DNA from: Pseudomonas arcuscaelestis
GTDB taxonomy: Bacteria > Pseudomonadota > Gammaproteobacteria > Pseudomonadales > Pseudomonadaceae
Direction: 5' to 3'
DNA length: 64,000 bases
Assembly (NCBI RefSeq): GCF_016881005.1
Contig: NZ_JACOPV010000002.1
Span: forward strand, 400,020 to 464,019
Part shown: positions 56,258 through 64,000 of the stretch, in pieces
Position numbering within the stretch: position 1 is the first letter of the stretch
Layout: every line of letters begins with the position of its first letter
Translations under genes and position numbers: made by a program
Notes under the pieces: model-generated
Told to the model about the DNA's origin: nothing
Databases searched by the model: none
What the model saw: the letters and a program-made list of their open reading frames with translations, nothing else

Positions 56258-57292
56258 TCAGCGCCCGTTCAGAAGCTCTTGGCGAATGATCTCTGCGCCG
56301 GCACTCAAGGCGTTCAGCTTGCCGCTGGCGACTCGACGAGGCAGAGGCGCCATACCGCAGTTGGTGCATGGGTAGAGCTTGTCGGCGTCCACGAACTGAA
56401 GTGCTTTTCGCAGGGTATTGGCGACTTCTTCGGGCGTTTCGATGGCATGGTTGGCCACGTCAATGGCACCGACCATCACCTTCTTACCTCGAATGAGTTC
56501 GATCAGATCCATGGGAACATGGGAGTTGTGACACTCCAGCGAGACGATGTCGATGTTGGATTTTTGCAGCTTGGGAAAGGCTTCTTCATACTGCCGCCAC
56601 TCCGAGCCCAGCGACTTCTTCCAGTCGGTATTTGCTTTGATGCCATAGCCGTAGCAGATATGCACAGCGGTTTCGCATTTAAGCCCTTCAATCGCTCTTT
56701 CCAGCGTGGCAACACCCCAGTCATTGACCTCATCGAAAAACACGTTAAATGCAGGCTCATCGAACTGAATGATGTCGACCCCGGCAGCCTCCAGCTCTTT
56801 GGCTTCCTGGTTGAGAACCTTGGCAAACTCCCAGGCCAGTTTTTCACGGCTCTTGTAATGCGCATCGTAAAGGGTATCGATCATCGTCATCGGCCCTGGT
56901 AGGGCCCACTTGATAGGCTGTCCGGTTTGCTGCCGCAAAAATTTGGCGTCTTCAACAAAGACCGGCTTTTTCCGAGCGACGGCACCCACCACAGTCGGCA
57001 CGCTCGCATCGTAACGATCACGAATCCTTACCGTCTCACGTTTTTCGAAATCAACGCCGTCCAGGTGTTCGATAAAGGTCGTTACGAAATGCTGACGAGT
57101 CTGCTCACCGTCGCTGACGATATCGATTCCGGCCAGCTGTTGTTCATGCAGCGACAGGCGCAGTGCATCTTGCTTGCCCTCAACCAGCTCATCACCTTGT
57201 AATTTCCAAGGTGACCAAAGGGTCTCAGGTTGAGCAAGCCAGGACGACTTGGGCAAGCTGCCAGCGGTAGAAGTGGGCAACAGTTTCTTCAT
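56258..57292 (-). CDS. mesD: Core methionine synthase MesD
   Basis: A 344-residue protein that is only the catalytic half of MetE-type synthases and lacks the folate-binding half. The homocysteine/zinc motifs are GIDIVSDGEQTR, IQFDEPAF, HICYGYG and YPCTNCGM. MesD with DUF1852 is reported to make methionine without 5-methyl-THF or cobalamin, and to need oxygen. The presence of a DUF1852 gene just upstream makes this identification strong. The methyl donor is not known. Confidence 0.9.
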   Translation of the reverse strand: MKKLLPTSTAGSLPKSSWLAQPETLWSPWKLQGDELVEGKQDALRLSLHEQQLAGIDIVSDGEQTRQHFVTTFIEHLDGVDFEKRETVRIRDRYDASVPTVVGAVARKKPVFVEDAKFLRQQTGQPIKWALPGPMTMIDTLYDAHYKSREKLAWEFAKVLNQEAKELEAAGVDIIQFDEPAFNVFFDEVNDWGVATLERAIEGLKCETAVHICYGYGIKANTDWKKSLGSEWRQYEEAFPKLQKSNIDIVSLECHNSHVPMDLIELIRGKKVMVGAIDVANHAIETPEEVANTLRKALQFVDADKLYPCTNCGMAPLPRRVASGKLNALSAGAEIIRQELLNGR

Positions 57293-57318
57293 GAAGGATG
57301 ACCTTAGCTTTCAATTAA

Positions 57319-58302
57319 TCAATGAGCGCAGCTAACAGACCACTGCTCAAGTGCGGCTTGATAGGGCTTAATAAATTGTTCTTCCGCAAACTTTCCTTGC
57401 TCTGTAGCCAGCCGACTACGCTCCTCTCGGTCATACACGATCAGCGTCAACGAGTAGTCCTGGTTCTTCAAGCTCGGCTGATAGACTTTTCCAGCCGCCG
57501 AGTTAGCGTTATAGATCTCCGGCCGGTAGATCTTCTGGAAGGTATCCATCGTGCTGATGGTGCCAATCAGCTCTAGGTTGGAGTAGTCACCCAGCAGATC
57601 GCCTGAAAAATAAAAGGCCAGCGGCGCAGCGCTGTTCGGCGGCATGAAATAGCGAACCTTCAAACCCATCTTCTTGAAATACTCATCCGTCAACGAGTAC
57701 GCGTCCTGCTGGTACTCAAAGCCCAACACAGGATGCTGATTCTCGGTTCGATGGTAAGTTCTGGCGCTCGAAACGCTCAGGCAGATAACAGCCGGTTTGT
57801 TAAAGTGCGCCTTGTAGGCACTTGAATTGACAAAGCACTTGAATAGCTTCCCGTGCAAATCGCCAAAGTCGTCTGGCGTGCTGAACCCGGCCTGGTTCTT
57901 GTTGTGCTCCATCAACCGCACACTGAAATCATAGTCTCGTACGTAGGAAGAGAAATTATTACCAACGATGCCGTTGATACGCTCCCCGGTTTTTCGATCA
58001 ACAACCGTTGTCTTCAACACTTCGATCAGAGGGATAGCATGGCCTCGGCTTTGCGCATCGATTTTCATTTCAGCGGAAATGATGTCCAGCTCGACCGTGT
58101 AACGATCACCTTTGGGGTTGTCCCAGTGCGCCAGAGCATTGAAGCGGTTGTCTATCATCTTCAGCGTATTGCGCAGATTATTTTCACGGCTCGCCCCTCT
58201 GGCCAAATTGGCAAAGTTAGTCGTGATTCGGGTACTGTCCGAGGGAGCGTAGTTCTCATCAAAGCAGATGCTCTTGATAGAGAAGGTGAATTCCTTGTTC
58301 AT
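57319..58302 (-). CDS. mesX: DUF1852 protein, partner of MesD
   Basis: A 327-residue DUF1852 protein (NKEFTFSIKSICFDENYAPSDSTRITTNFANLARG in two parts). It has no signal or membrane segment. The family is reported as required for MesD activity in vivo. It ends 26 bases before mesD. The ATG at 58302 has GGGTGG about 9 bases before it; a GTG at 58314 is also possible. Confidence 0.9.
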   Translation of the reverse strand: MNKEFTFSIKSICFDENYAPSDSTRITTNFANLARGASRENNLRNTLKMIDNRFNALAHWDNPKGDRYTVELDIISAEMKIDAQSRGHAIPLIEVLKTTVVDRKTGERINGIVGNNFSSYVRDYDFSVRLMEHNKNQAGFSTPDDFGDLHGKLFKCFVNSSAYKAHFNKPAVICLSVSSARTYHRTENQHPVLGFEYQQDAYSLTDEYFKKMGLKVRYFMPPNSAAPLAFYFSGDLLGDYSNLELIGTISTMDTFQKIYRPEIYNANSAAGKVYQPSLKNQDYSLTLIVYDREERSRLATEQGKFAEEQFIKPYQAALEQWSVSCAH

Positions 58303-58617
58303 CGTGTGCGCCACCCTATTCTTCGTGCCAGATCTGAATGAGCCGGTTGCATTTCAGATGTGGCCAACGTTCTGTTTTCTCCCGTGGCAGCCTTTAGGTT
58401 ACCTATCGTGAAGAGCAGCCCGTATTTTATGGGGTGTACCTGCATGAACAAAAACGAATTGATTTCAACGGAACATTAGACGCGTTCATGATCGAAGGAA
58501 GGATCAGCGCCAAGGGCTATCGCCAGAAAGGCTTCCACTATGCAGCTCACAGCCTCAGGGTTGATTCAGCTAATGCCACAGCAATGATTGCCGCAGCAGC
58601 AGCGCAAAAAACGTTTA
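58303..58617. other. 315-base gap with a doubtful 63-codon frame
   Basis: A frame from 58434 to 58625 on the plus strand has no ribosome binding site and no family resemblance, and ends inside the convergent gene. The rest holds the mesX promoter region. Confidence 0.35.
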
Positions 58618-59250
58618 TTACTTGAGCTTTTTATCGGGCAGTGGCGCCGTATGAATCTCGTCAAACATAGCGGTTGCTACTGAAGCCGCATAAACAATGT
58701 ATTTCACATCGCTCGCTTCACTCTTGACTTCATAAATCTCACACAGAAGGCTTCTTTTGTCCTTCGGCAACGCTACGGGCGACCAGGACGAAGGGCTCTT
58801 GAAATTATACTCAGGGCCTTTATACGTTAAAGACCTTATGCCCACAACCATACGCTTATATTGTTGCCTGTCAGATCTTTTGGAGTTTTCGTAGCTACCT
58901 CTAAATGATTCTAGAGAGCCAGACACAACATCCACGCACGCCTTGTCTAATGCAGTCTCATAATCAGCAGCCGCATAGGTTCCAACGGCCCCATGATTAG
59001 CATAAAACTTTGCACGCGACGACACGTTCTCTTCTGGATATTTTCGGTCGTACTTATCACCCTCGAAGTAATATTCGATGTACCCGCGGGAAAGATCTAC
59101 CCGCTCATATCTATTTCGCTTTTCTACCACTTCATTGAAAGCATACCAGCGCTGCTCAATTAGCGTATGCTCGACTTCCAATGCGTTCGCGGAAACCTTC
59201 AAGGAAAGCGCAGAACCAAACAAGACAGCTGCAATCAAAATACTTTTCAT
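58618..59250 (-). CDS. Secreted protein of unknown function
   Basis: A 210-residue protein with a signal peptide (KSILIAAVLFGSALSLKVSANA). The mature part is rich in Tyr, Lys and Arg (RYERVDLSRGYIEYYFEGDKYDRKY) with a C-terminal TAPLPDKKLK. It is AT-richer than its neighbours, as are its flanks, a possible sign of transfer. Surface-attribute-like proteins of this type are often accessory. Family unknown. Confidence 0.72.
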   Translation of the reverse strand: MKSILIAAVLFGSALSLKVSANALEVEHTLIEQRWYAFNEVVEKRNRYERVDLSRGYIEYYFEGDKYDRKYPEENVSSRAKFYANHGAVGTYAAADYETALDKACVDVVSGSLESFRGSYENSKRSDRQQYKRMVVGIRSLTYKGPEYNFKSPSSWSPVALPKDKRSLLCEIYEVKSEASDVKYIVYAASVATAMFDEIHTAPLPDKKLK

Positions 59251-59326
59251 GAATCAATCCAACGCATGTTTTTTAATTTAACTTTATTACAATCAGTACA
59301 CAATAACGTTATAACTTAATCTCATA

Positions 59327-60292
59327 TTACAACTGCAGACCCGCCAACCCCTCCAACTCCACATATTCAATGCGGTGCCGTCCATTGTTTTTAGCGGCAT
59401 AAAGCTGCTGGTCTACGGCTTTGATGAAGTCTGTAGGCTTTTCCCGCTCTCCTGGCACGACCGAGCCCGCGCCTATGCTGACAGTGACGCGGTGGCCATG
59501 TGGAGATAGCGCATGCACGATGGACTGCTTCTGAATCAACCGCTGGCAGCGGTCAGCCACTTTACGCGCCACCTCGGCATCGGCTTCGGGCAGCAGCACG
59601 ATAAACTCTTCGCCGCCAAAGCGAGCCACTAAATCGCGAGGGCCGTCCAATGCCAAACTCAGCGTCTGGGCAATCGCTATCAAACATTTGTCGCCTTGAA
59701 TATGCCCGTACAAATCGTTGTACTGCTTGAAAAAATCGACGTCCAACAACAGCAGAGACAGTGGTTGGCGCTCGCGACGCGCACGCTCCCACTCCAATTC
59801 GAAACAGCTATCGAAGCGGCGGCGGTTGGCAATGTTGGTCAACCCGTCCTTGAACGAAAGTACCTCTAGCTCTTTCTGCAAGCTCAGCAATTGGTCCTCG
59901 GTCTTCTTGCGTTCGCTGATGTCGAACATAAAACCGATCAGTGCTTCGACCTCGCCCCTGTCATTGCGTACCACGTGCACAACGTCGCGAATCCACACAT
60001 AGCCATTGTCCTTGGTCAGCGCTCGGTAGTCTGCCTCATGGTCAATACCAGCCTGGGATTGTGTCACGCAGAAATTCACCACATATTCGCGATCTTCTGG
60101 ATGCATGCGCATAGCCCAGTCTTCCACGCTCACCCAACTTTCAGGACTCCAGCCCAGCAACGTTTCGATCTGAGGGCCGATATAAGCGAATTTCATCGAG
60201 GCCCAATCAATCTTCCACGGAATCGCCTTGGTCGACTCCAGCAAGGCTCTGTACACCTCACTGTCATTGATAAACTCGCTCACATCGGACAT
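59327..60292 (-). CDS. PAS-GGDEF diguanylate cyclase
   Basis: A 321-residue protein with an N-terminal PAS domain (about 15-135; WKIDWASMKFAYIGPQIETL). The GGDEF domain (about 160-310) has the active site RFGGEEF and conserved SLLLLDVDFFKQYND. The RxxD inhibitory site is not seen: the four residues at that place read GPRD. It makes c-di-GMP, probably without product inhibition at this site. The ATG at 60292 has GAGGG 9 bases before it. Confidence 0.93.
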   Translation of the reverse strand: MSDVSEFINDSEVYRALLESTKAIPWKIDWASMKFAYIGPQIETLLGWSPESWVSVEDWAMRMHPEDREYVVNFCVTQSQAGIDHEADYRALTKDNGYVWIRDVVHVVRNDRGEVEALIGFMFDISERKKTEDQLLSLQKELEVLSFKDGLTNIANRRRFDSCFELEWERARRERQPLSLLLLDVDFFKQYNDLYGHIQGDKCLIAIAQTLSLALDGPRDLVARFGGEEFIVLLPEADAEVARKVADRCQRLIQKQSIVHALSPHGHRVTVSIGAGSVVPGEREKPTDFIKAVDQQLYAAKNNGRHRIEYVELEGLAGLQL

Positions 60293-60344
60293 ACACAATA
60301 GCCCTCAGGTCCCTATCAGTAATCCACTTTAGTCCCGAGCAGTC

Positions 60345-60430
60345 AGCCGTGCAGACCTACCGAGCGACTGTCGCTGGCCATTAGCGCCCCTCCACGATAG
60401 GTCGCTATGAGTCGGACGCGGCCAAAAGTG
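60345..60430. repeat. Decayed dispersed repeat between the two GGDEF genes
   Basis: GGCCATTAGCGCCC and GGTCGCTATGAGTCGGACGC, then GCGGCCAAAAGTGAGCG, echo the word order of the GGGTCGA / GGCCAGAAGC repeats elsewhere. Confidence 0.4.
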
Positions 60431-60435
60431 AGCGT

Positions 60436-61488
60436 TCAAACATGAATTGCTTCTACCCTGTTTCGCCCCGACGACTTGCCTTTGTAAAGCGCGTGATCGG
60501 CCCGTGCAATGGTATTGCTCAGCGCCTCGTCTGCACGGTATTGGGTGATGCCGATAGACAGTGTCACCTGGATTTTCTTGCCGTGGCTGTCAATCTCCAG
60601 CACCTGGATTGCCTTGCGCAGGCGCTCAGCGCTTTCCGCCGCCTGCTCAAGATCAGTGTCCGGCAGCACCCCAAGAAACTCTTCACCGCCCCAGCGACCA
60701 ATAAAGTCCTGTTCGCGCATTGCGCTTTGCAAGTGTTGGCTTACAGCGATGAGTACTCGATCACCGATATCGTGTCCGTGCTCATCATTGATCTGTTTGA
60801 AGTGATCAATATCCAACAACATCAAGGTGAGGTCTGTGGGGTGCCTATGGTGGCGTGCCAGCACCTTCTCGGTCAGGGCAATGATCTGCCGGCGATTGAG
60901 CAAGCCGGTCAACGAGTCTGTCGTTGCCATCCGCGACAGTTTTGTGTGCGCGCGATTTACCGTGATCACATAGAACAACGCAAGATAGCTGAACATGAAG
61001 AACACCACGGTCAGGTTGAAAATATTCACACCCAACAAGGCGTTCGAGGGGATGGGTTGCAACGGTTGCACATACCACATGAGTACATGCAGTCCCGCGT
61101 AGTAGACCCACAAACATCCAGCGAGGATCCATGCGATGCGGGCGCGCGTGCTGACGAACAGCGCTGGAATGAACATCAGCAAATAATAGTGAAAGCCACT
61201 TTCCCAACCAATCAGCACCGTGCCCAGGCCTGCATGCACAAGCACTTCGGTTTGAATCAACACGAAGCCAAGCCGATTGCGCCGCTGGGTAAGCGCACGA
61301 TAGGCGCTCACATACATGGCCACGCTGATCACGTTTATCCAGGCCAGAATGGGGGAGTCAAGCGTAAGAAAAATAAAGAAAAAGGCGACATCAACGCTCC
61401 CCGCCAATAAGCAGCAACGCATTGAAAGTTGCCAAAACCCGGGACGAGCGTCGACTTTGTAAGGGCTATGTGAATGCATTGCTTGCAT
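60436..61488 (-). CDS. Membrane-bound GGDEF diguanylate cyclase
   Basis: A 350-residue protein with an N-terminal half of about six membrane segments. The C-terminal GGDEF domain has the active site RWGGEEF. The inhibitory RxxD (REQD) lies 5 residues before it, as in product-inhibited cyclases. It makes c-di-GMP and feedback control is likely. It lies upstream of the PAS-GGDEF gene on the same strand, with about 140 bases between. The first start at 61488 is used; 61479 is also possible. Confidence 0.93.
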   Translation of the reverse strand: MQAMHSHSPYKVDARPGFWQLSMRCCLLAGSVDVAFFFIFLTLDSPILAWINVISVAMYVSAYRALTQRRNRLGFVLIQTEVLVHAGLGTVLIGWESGFHYYLLMFIPALFVSTRARIAWILAGCLWVYYAGLHVLMWYVQPLQPIPSNALLGVNIFNLTVVFFMFSYLALFYVITVNRAHTKLSRMATTDSLTGLLNRRQIIALTEKVLARHHRHPTDLTLMLLDIDHFKQINDEHGHDIGDRVLIAVSQHLQSAMREQDFIGRWGGEEFLGVLPDTDLEQAAESAERLRKAIQVLEIDSHGKKIQVTLSIGITQYRADEALSNTIARADHALYKGKSSGRNRVEAIHV

Positions 61489-61627
61489 GTCTTTTGCTTC
61501 CTTGCGGCCCGCTTATGAGTTCCACTCTTCAGGTGTTTACTAATCGCTGGCAGTCCAGGCGTACAAAAAGACTGACACCAAGCTTGCGCTCTACACGGTA
61601 CGAGACGCCGCCCCCATTGTCTACTGG

Positions 61628-62185
61628 CTAAAGGCCGTTATGAGCCCGCTCGAGCCATTCATTTCGTGTGATTTCCCATATTTCTACCTGCATGGGCCCA
61701 GAGACAAAATGACCCTCTCGCCCCCCTACCATACGCATTCCCTCGTGCTCCGATACTTTTCGTGATGCGATGTTGTCGACGGCCTTGGGCACCTGCATAA
61801 GCGGACGCGACAGTGTTTCGAACCAGTAAGCGTTAATGATCTTGCACGCCTCCCGCATGTAGCCATTGCCCCACCACTGTGGTGCAAGCCAGAAGCCTCT
61901 GTTGTTCCCAGACTGTTCGTACAGACTGATACTTCCAATGCAACGCCCGGGTTGGCTTTTGGTTCGGATCATCCAATGCCACTCGCGGCCCGCAGCCATC
62001 GCTGGCAGGGCAACATCACGCACATACACGAGCGCTCCGTTATCCGGATACGGCCAAGGCACACGACTATCGAGATAACGAACAACCTCCCATTGCGCAA
62101 ACAGCTCCTGTATTTCAGCTGCATCGTCTAGTTGCAAGGGCGTGAGAATCAGGCGATCGGTGAGCAACGTTGGAAGGCAATCCAT
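61628..62185 (-). CDS. GNAT family acetyltransferase, RimJ/RimL-like
   Basis: A 185-residue GNAT protein starting DCLPTLLTDRLILTPLQLDDAAE, a RimJ-type pattern. GFWLAPQWWGNGYMREAC carries the acetyl-CoA loop. The ATG at 62185 is chosen because AGGA lies 9 bases upstream; the ATG at 62194 follows that site directly. Confidence 0.92.
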   Translation of the reverse strand: MDCLPTLLTDRLILTPLQLDDAAEIQELFAQWEVVRYLDSRVPWPYPDNGALVYVRDVALPAMAAGREWHWMIRTKSQPGRCIGSISLYEQSGNNRGFWLAPQWWGNGYMREACKIINAYWFETLSRPLMQVPKAVDNIASRKVSEHEGMRMVGGREGHFVSGPMQVEIWEITRNEWLERAHNGL

Positions 62186-62276
62186 AGCATTCATTCCTGT
62201 GCAGGTGGCGTAAAGGTTTTGTGGCCTGCCGGTTCGGCTTCAAATGCCAGCGAGGCCTGGAGCTGCCCCCTTGAAG

Positions 62277-62771
62277 TCATTGAATATCCATCACCATCTC
62301 ATGCCACGACATACCGCCGTGATCGGACGCCGAAGGCTGTACATACCGGTATCCCATACGCGCGTAAAGCGCCACGTGACGCTCCTTGCACATCAAATGG
62401 ATGGATCGTTTGCCTTTGGCCCGCATGCTTTGAATAAAGGTGCGCATCATTAATGAGGCGTAGCCTTTACCTTGGTGAGCCGGGTCTATCACAACCGACA
62501 TGATAACCACGTTGGGTGCCTCGCTATCGTGCCCAATCAACTCCTTGAAGGCTTCGTCGGACATCACGACCTTGTGAGCGCAACCACAGTTGATGAAACC
62601 AATGACCTGGCCGCCAAGCTCCATGATCTGGAAGCCTTGGGAATATTGCTCGATTCGAATGGCGATTTTTTCCCTGGTCGCCGCCTCATCGCCTTCGTAG
62701 GCCTCGGTCTCGATCTGGAAGCAGCGATCGGTATCTTGTGCAGTCGCATTTCGGAAGATGGGCGTTGTCAT
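62277..62771 (-). CDS. GNAT family N-acetyltransferase
   Basis: A 164-residue GNAT protein. The acetyl-CoA loop is DPAHQGKGYASLMMRTF near residue 105, with VIMSVVIDP before it and YARMGYRYV after. It is on the same strand as the RimJ-like gene and probably transcribed from its own promoter. Substrate unknown. Confidence 0.91.
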   Translation of the reverse strand: MTTPIFRNATAQDTDRCFQIETEAYEGDEAATREKIAIRIEQYSQGFQIMELGGQVIGFINCGCAHKVVMSDEAFKELIGHDSEAPNVVIMSVVIDPAHQGKGYASLMMRTFIQSMRAKGKRSIHLMCKERHVALYARMGYRYVQPSASDHGGMSWHEMVMDIQ

Positions 62772-62974
62772 GGCGGTCTCGATTGAAATACGAACAACAT
62801 AATAGAAATAACTCGCTTCAGTCCCGTTTTCTTTCGGGGTACAGCGTTACAGTTTGGCCATGCGGCCCAGTTCTTACGCGCCTCATGCCTGTTATACACT
62901 GCACAGGGGTGCGCGGTTGTCCATCCACCTCTGGCTATTACATCCGGTTATTAACCCTTGCGAGGGAAAATGCC

Positions 62975-63310
62975 ATGAGTGATACAAAGTCTCCTGTCAG
63001 CCTGAATGAAGACGTTTGTGTTCATATTTTTACTGCCTCCGCCGCGATGGTGGGCGTCTGCATTACGGTTATCGGGATTTTTCAAGTGGTCAGCACATTG
63101 AGAAGTGAGGACTCTCTGGGCGATGACTTTCTTGCGATTAATGCCATTTTGTACTTGATCACAACACTGTTGTCGTACTGGGCCTTACGCACGCGAAAGT
63201 TGAACCGAAATCACATGCTGGAAAAATTGATCGACGGCCTGTTTCTTACGGCCCTGACCTGCACCACGGGAATTGCGGGCTTTATCACGTGGGCCATCAC
63301 GATGAAGTAA
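62975..63310 (+). CDS. Small membrane protein of unknown function
   Basis: A 111-residue protein with about three membrane segments: AAMVGVCITVIGIFQVV, AINAILYLITTLLSYWAL and GLFLTALTCTTGIAGFITWA. GAGGG lies before the ATG at 62975; a longer frame to 62738 overlaps the GNAT promoter region and is rejected. Family unknown; a similar layout is seen in proteins annotated only as membrane proteins. Confidence 0.8.
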   Translation: MSDTKSPVSLNEDVCVHIFTASAAMVGVCITVIGIFQVVSTLRSEDSLGDDFLAINAILYLITTLLSYWALRTRKLNRNHMLEKLIDGLFLTALTCTTGIAGFITWAITMK

Positions 63311-63312
63311 AC

Positions 63313-63462
63313 CTAAATTGCACCATCGTCCGCCACGGAGGGCGTAGCGGCCGTACCTGCCAACAGGCCACCATCGATATTGAACTCGCTGCCGGTGATG
63401 TACGTCGCTTCATCTGAGGCGAGCAAGACTGCCGGTTTGATGCACGCGCCGCGCGCAGCAGC
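63313..63462 (-). pseudogene. C-terminal remnant of an SDR gene
   Basis: A 49-codon frame reads [17 protein letters not shown] and then [12 protein letters not shown], the last helix and cofactor-contact strand of a short-chain dehydrogenase, and ends at a proper stop. A stop codon in the same frame lies just upstream, where the remaining 200 or so residues should be. The gene is truncated. Confidence 0.8.
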
Positions 63463-63697
63463 CTAGCCCCGAGATGTCGACTCGACAACGCACCCTGTCT
63501 GAAGATGGCGAAGCGCAGATACACCACTACACTTGCCGCTGATCAATGAACCACCGCTTGACGCTTTTACAATGCCTGCACCACATAGACCCGATATCCA
63601 ACTCAGGAATAACCCGCTGGCAACAGCAGTTGCGAAGGAGTGGAACGCATTATTGCCACGCGACCTACCCAATGGCACTAAAACGGGAATAGATATT
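63463..63697. other. Gap between SDR remnant and ridA
   Basis: No gene is recognised. The frame of ridA stays open to 63533 but without homology or ribosome binding site. The junction between SDR remnant and this sequence is likely a deletion scar. Confidence 0.4.
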
Positions 63698-63871
63698 ATG
63701 AGTGGCTATAACGCAGTGTTAGCAAGAAACACCGATAATGCCCCGAAAAGTATTGGCCCTTATTCACAAACCACCGCGTTTTCTCATTACAACAATCTTT
63801 CAGCTCAGTTACCGATCGATCCAGCCAGCGGCAACCTGGTCACCGGCGGTGTACAGGTGCAGGCAGAGCAA
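63698..63871 (+). pseudogene. ridA: ridA family gene interrupted by an insertion element
   Basis: The first 58 residues match RidA/YjgF imine deaminases (PKSIGPYSQTTAFSHYN; LSAQLPIDPASGNLVTGG). Homology stops after VQAEQ, where the next 40 or more residues and the conserved arginine region should follow. The frame then reads into IS sequence and stops at 63904. Half of the protein is lost. Confidence 0.82.
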
Positions 63872-64000
63872 TGGGCGGCCTCAAGGAGCAAGTGCAACAC
63901 CTGATGTAAGGTGTTGTCATGTCTACCCAATACAGTCACCTGAGTACCGAGGAGCGCGTCACCATCATGGTGATGCTATTTCAACGGCAGACGCTACGAA
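63872..64000 (+). mobile_element. IS30-family insertion sequence (left end, partial)
   Basis: The element starts close to the break in ridA. Its end carries an internal inverted repeat CAACACC (63895-63901) / GGTGTTG (63910-63916) just before the transposase gene. The right end lies beyond the window, so terminal repeats and target duplication cannot be checked. Confidence 0.75.
63919..64000 (+). CDS. IS30-family transposase, N-terminal part
   Basis: An open frame from ATG 63919 runs off the window. The 27 residues seen (STQYSHLSTEERVTIMVMLF) match the N-terminal helix of IS30-type transposases, which start with a YxxLxxxER pattern. It would catalyse copy-out transposition of the element that split ridA. 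Confidence 0.82.
   Translation, partial: MSTQYSHLSTEERVTIMVMLFQRQTLR

Noticed and set aside
58434..58625. 63-codon plus-strand frame
   Set aside because: GTG start without a ribosome binding site, no family, and the end overlaps the convergent gene.

Overview
The window is about 64 kb of a Pseudomonas chromosome. The protein families, about 60% GC coding sequence, dense ATGA/TGATG-coupled operons, seven complete LysR regulators, a DUF2790 protein and decayed REP-like repeats suggest the fluorescens/putida lineage. This is inference from gene content; no rRNA or tRNA was seen to place it further.

Layout. 1-4.9 kb: an SCP2 / APH-like kinase / SDR lipid-type operon, then a minus-strand hydrolase, NmrA-like reductase and cupin. 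5.0-11.8 kb: an NHEJ locus with ligD and ku at its two ends. Between them sit a small membrane protein and four coupled genes (acyl-CoA dehydrogenase-like, PIG-L deacetylase, NodS-like methyltransferase, family 2 glycosyltransferase) that look like an uncharacterised modification pathway. 11.9-19.0 kb: stress-type SDR, small protein, phosphoglucomutase, and a coupled pair of repair genes (FAN1-like VRR-NUC nuclease and DinG/XPD-like helicase with a nuclease-like N-terminus). 19.2-22.4 kb: a cassette I do not recognise: a 29-residue peptide with a strong ribosome binding site, a 509-residue protein of unknown family and a MocR-type regulator that appears to lack the PLP lysine.

22.6-33.4 kb: oxidoreductases, transporters and hydrolases paired with LysR/TetR regulators, and a lytic transglycosylase. 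34.8-41.2 kb: a GC-rich catabolic block (MHS transporter, C45 acyltransferase/peptidase, LysR, secreted amidohydrolase, TorF-type porin). It is flanked by two divergent GFA-family genes in opposite orientation, one of them decayed. 41.8-46.9 kb: the tricarballylate system tcuR-tcuABC. 47-51.6 kb: small proteins, a lipoprotein, a hidden 58-residue membrane protein, chorismate mutase and a ferric-reductase-like protein. 51.8-55.5 kb: cyanate locus cynR / cynT-cynS with a DUF2790 protein and a cytosine-deaminase-like protein whose catalytic motifs differ from the canonical ones.

55.6-58.3 kb: a DUF1852 (mesX) - mesD - flavin reductase operon, predicted to be the oxygen-dependent, folate-independent methionine synthase. 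58.6-63.3 kb: a secreted protein, two diguanylate cyclases, two GNATs and a small membrane protein. The right end is decaying: an SDR remnant, then ridA cut by an IS30-family element that runs off the window.

Most clusters have a recognisable substrate logic: uptake, conversion and a divergent or adjacent regulator. The strongest candidates for something undescribed are the 29-aa peptide cassette near 22 kb and the coupled dehydrogenase / deacetylase / methyltransferase / glycosyltransferase set nested in the NHEJ locus.
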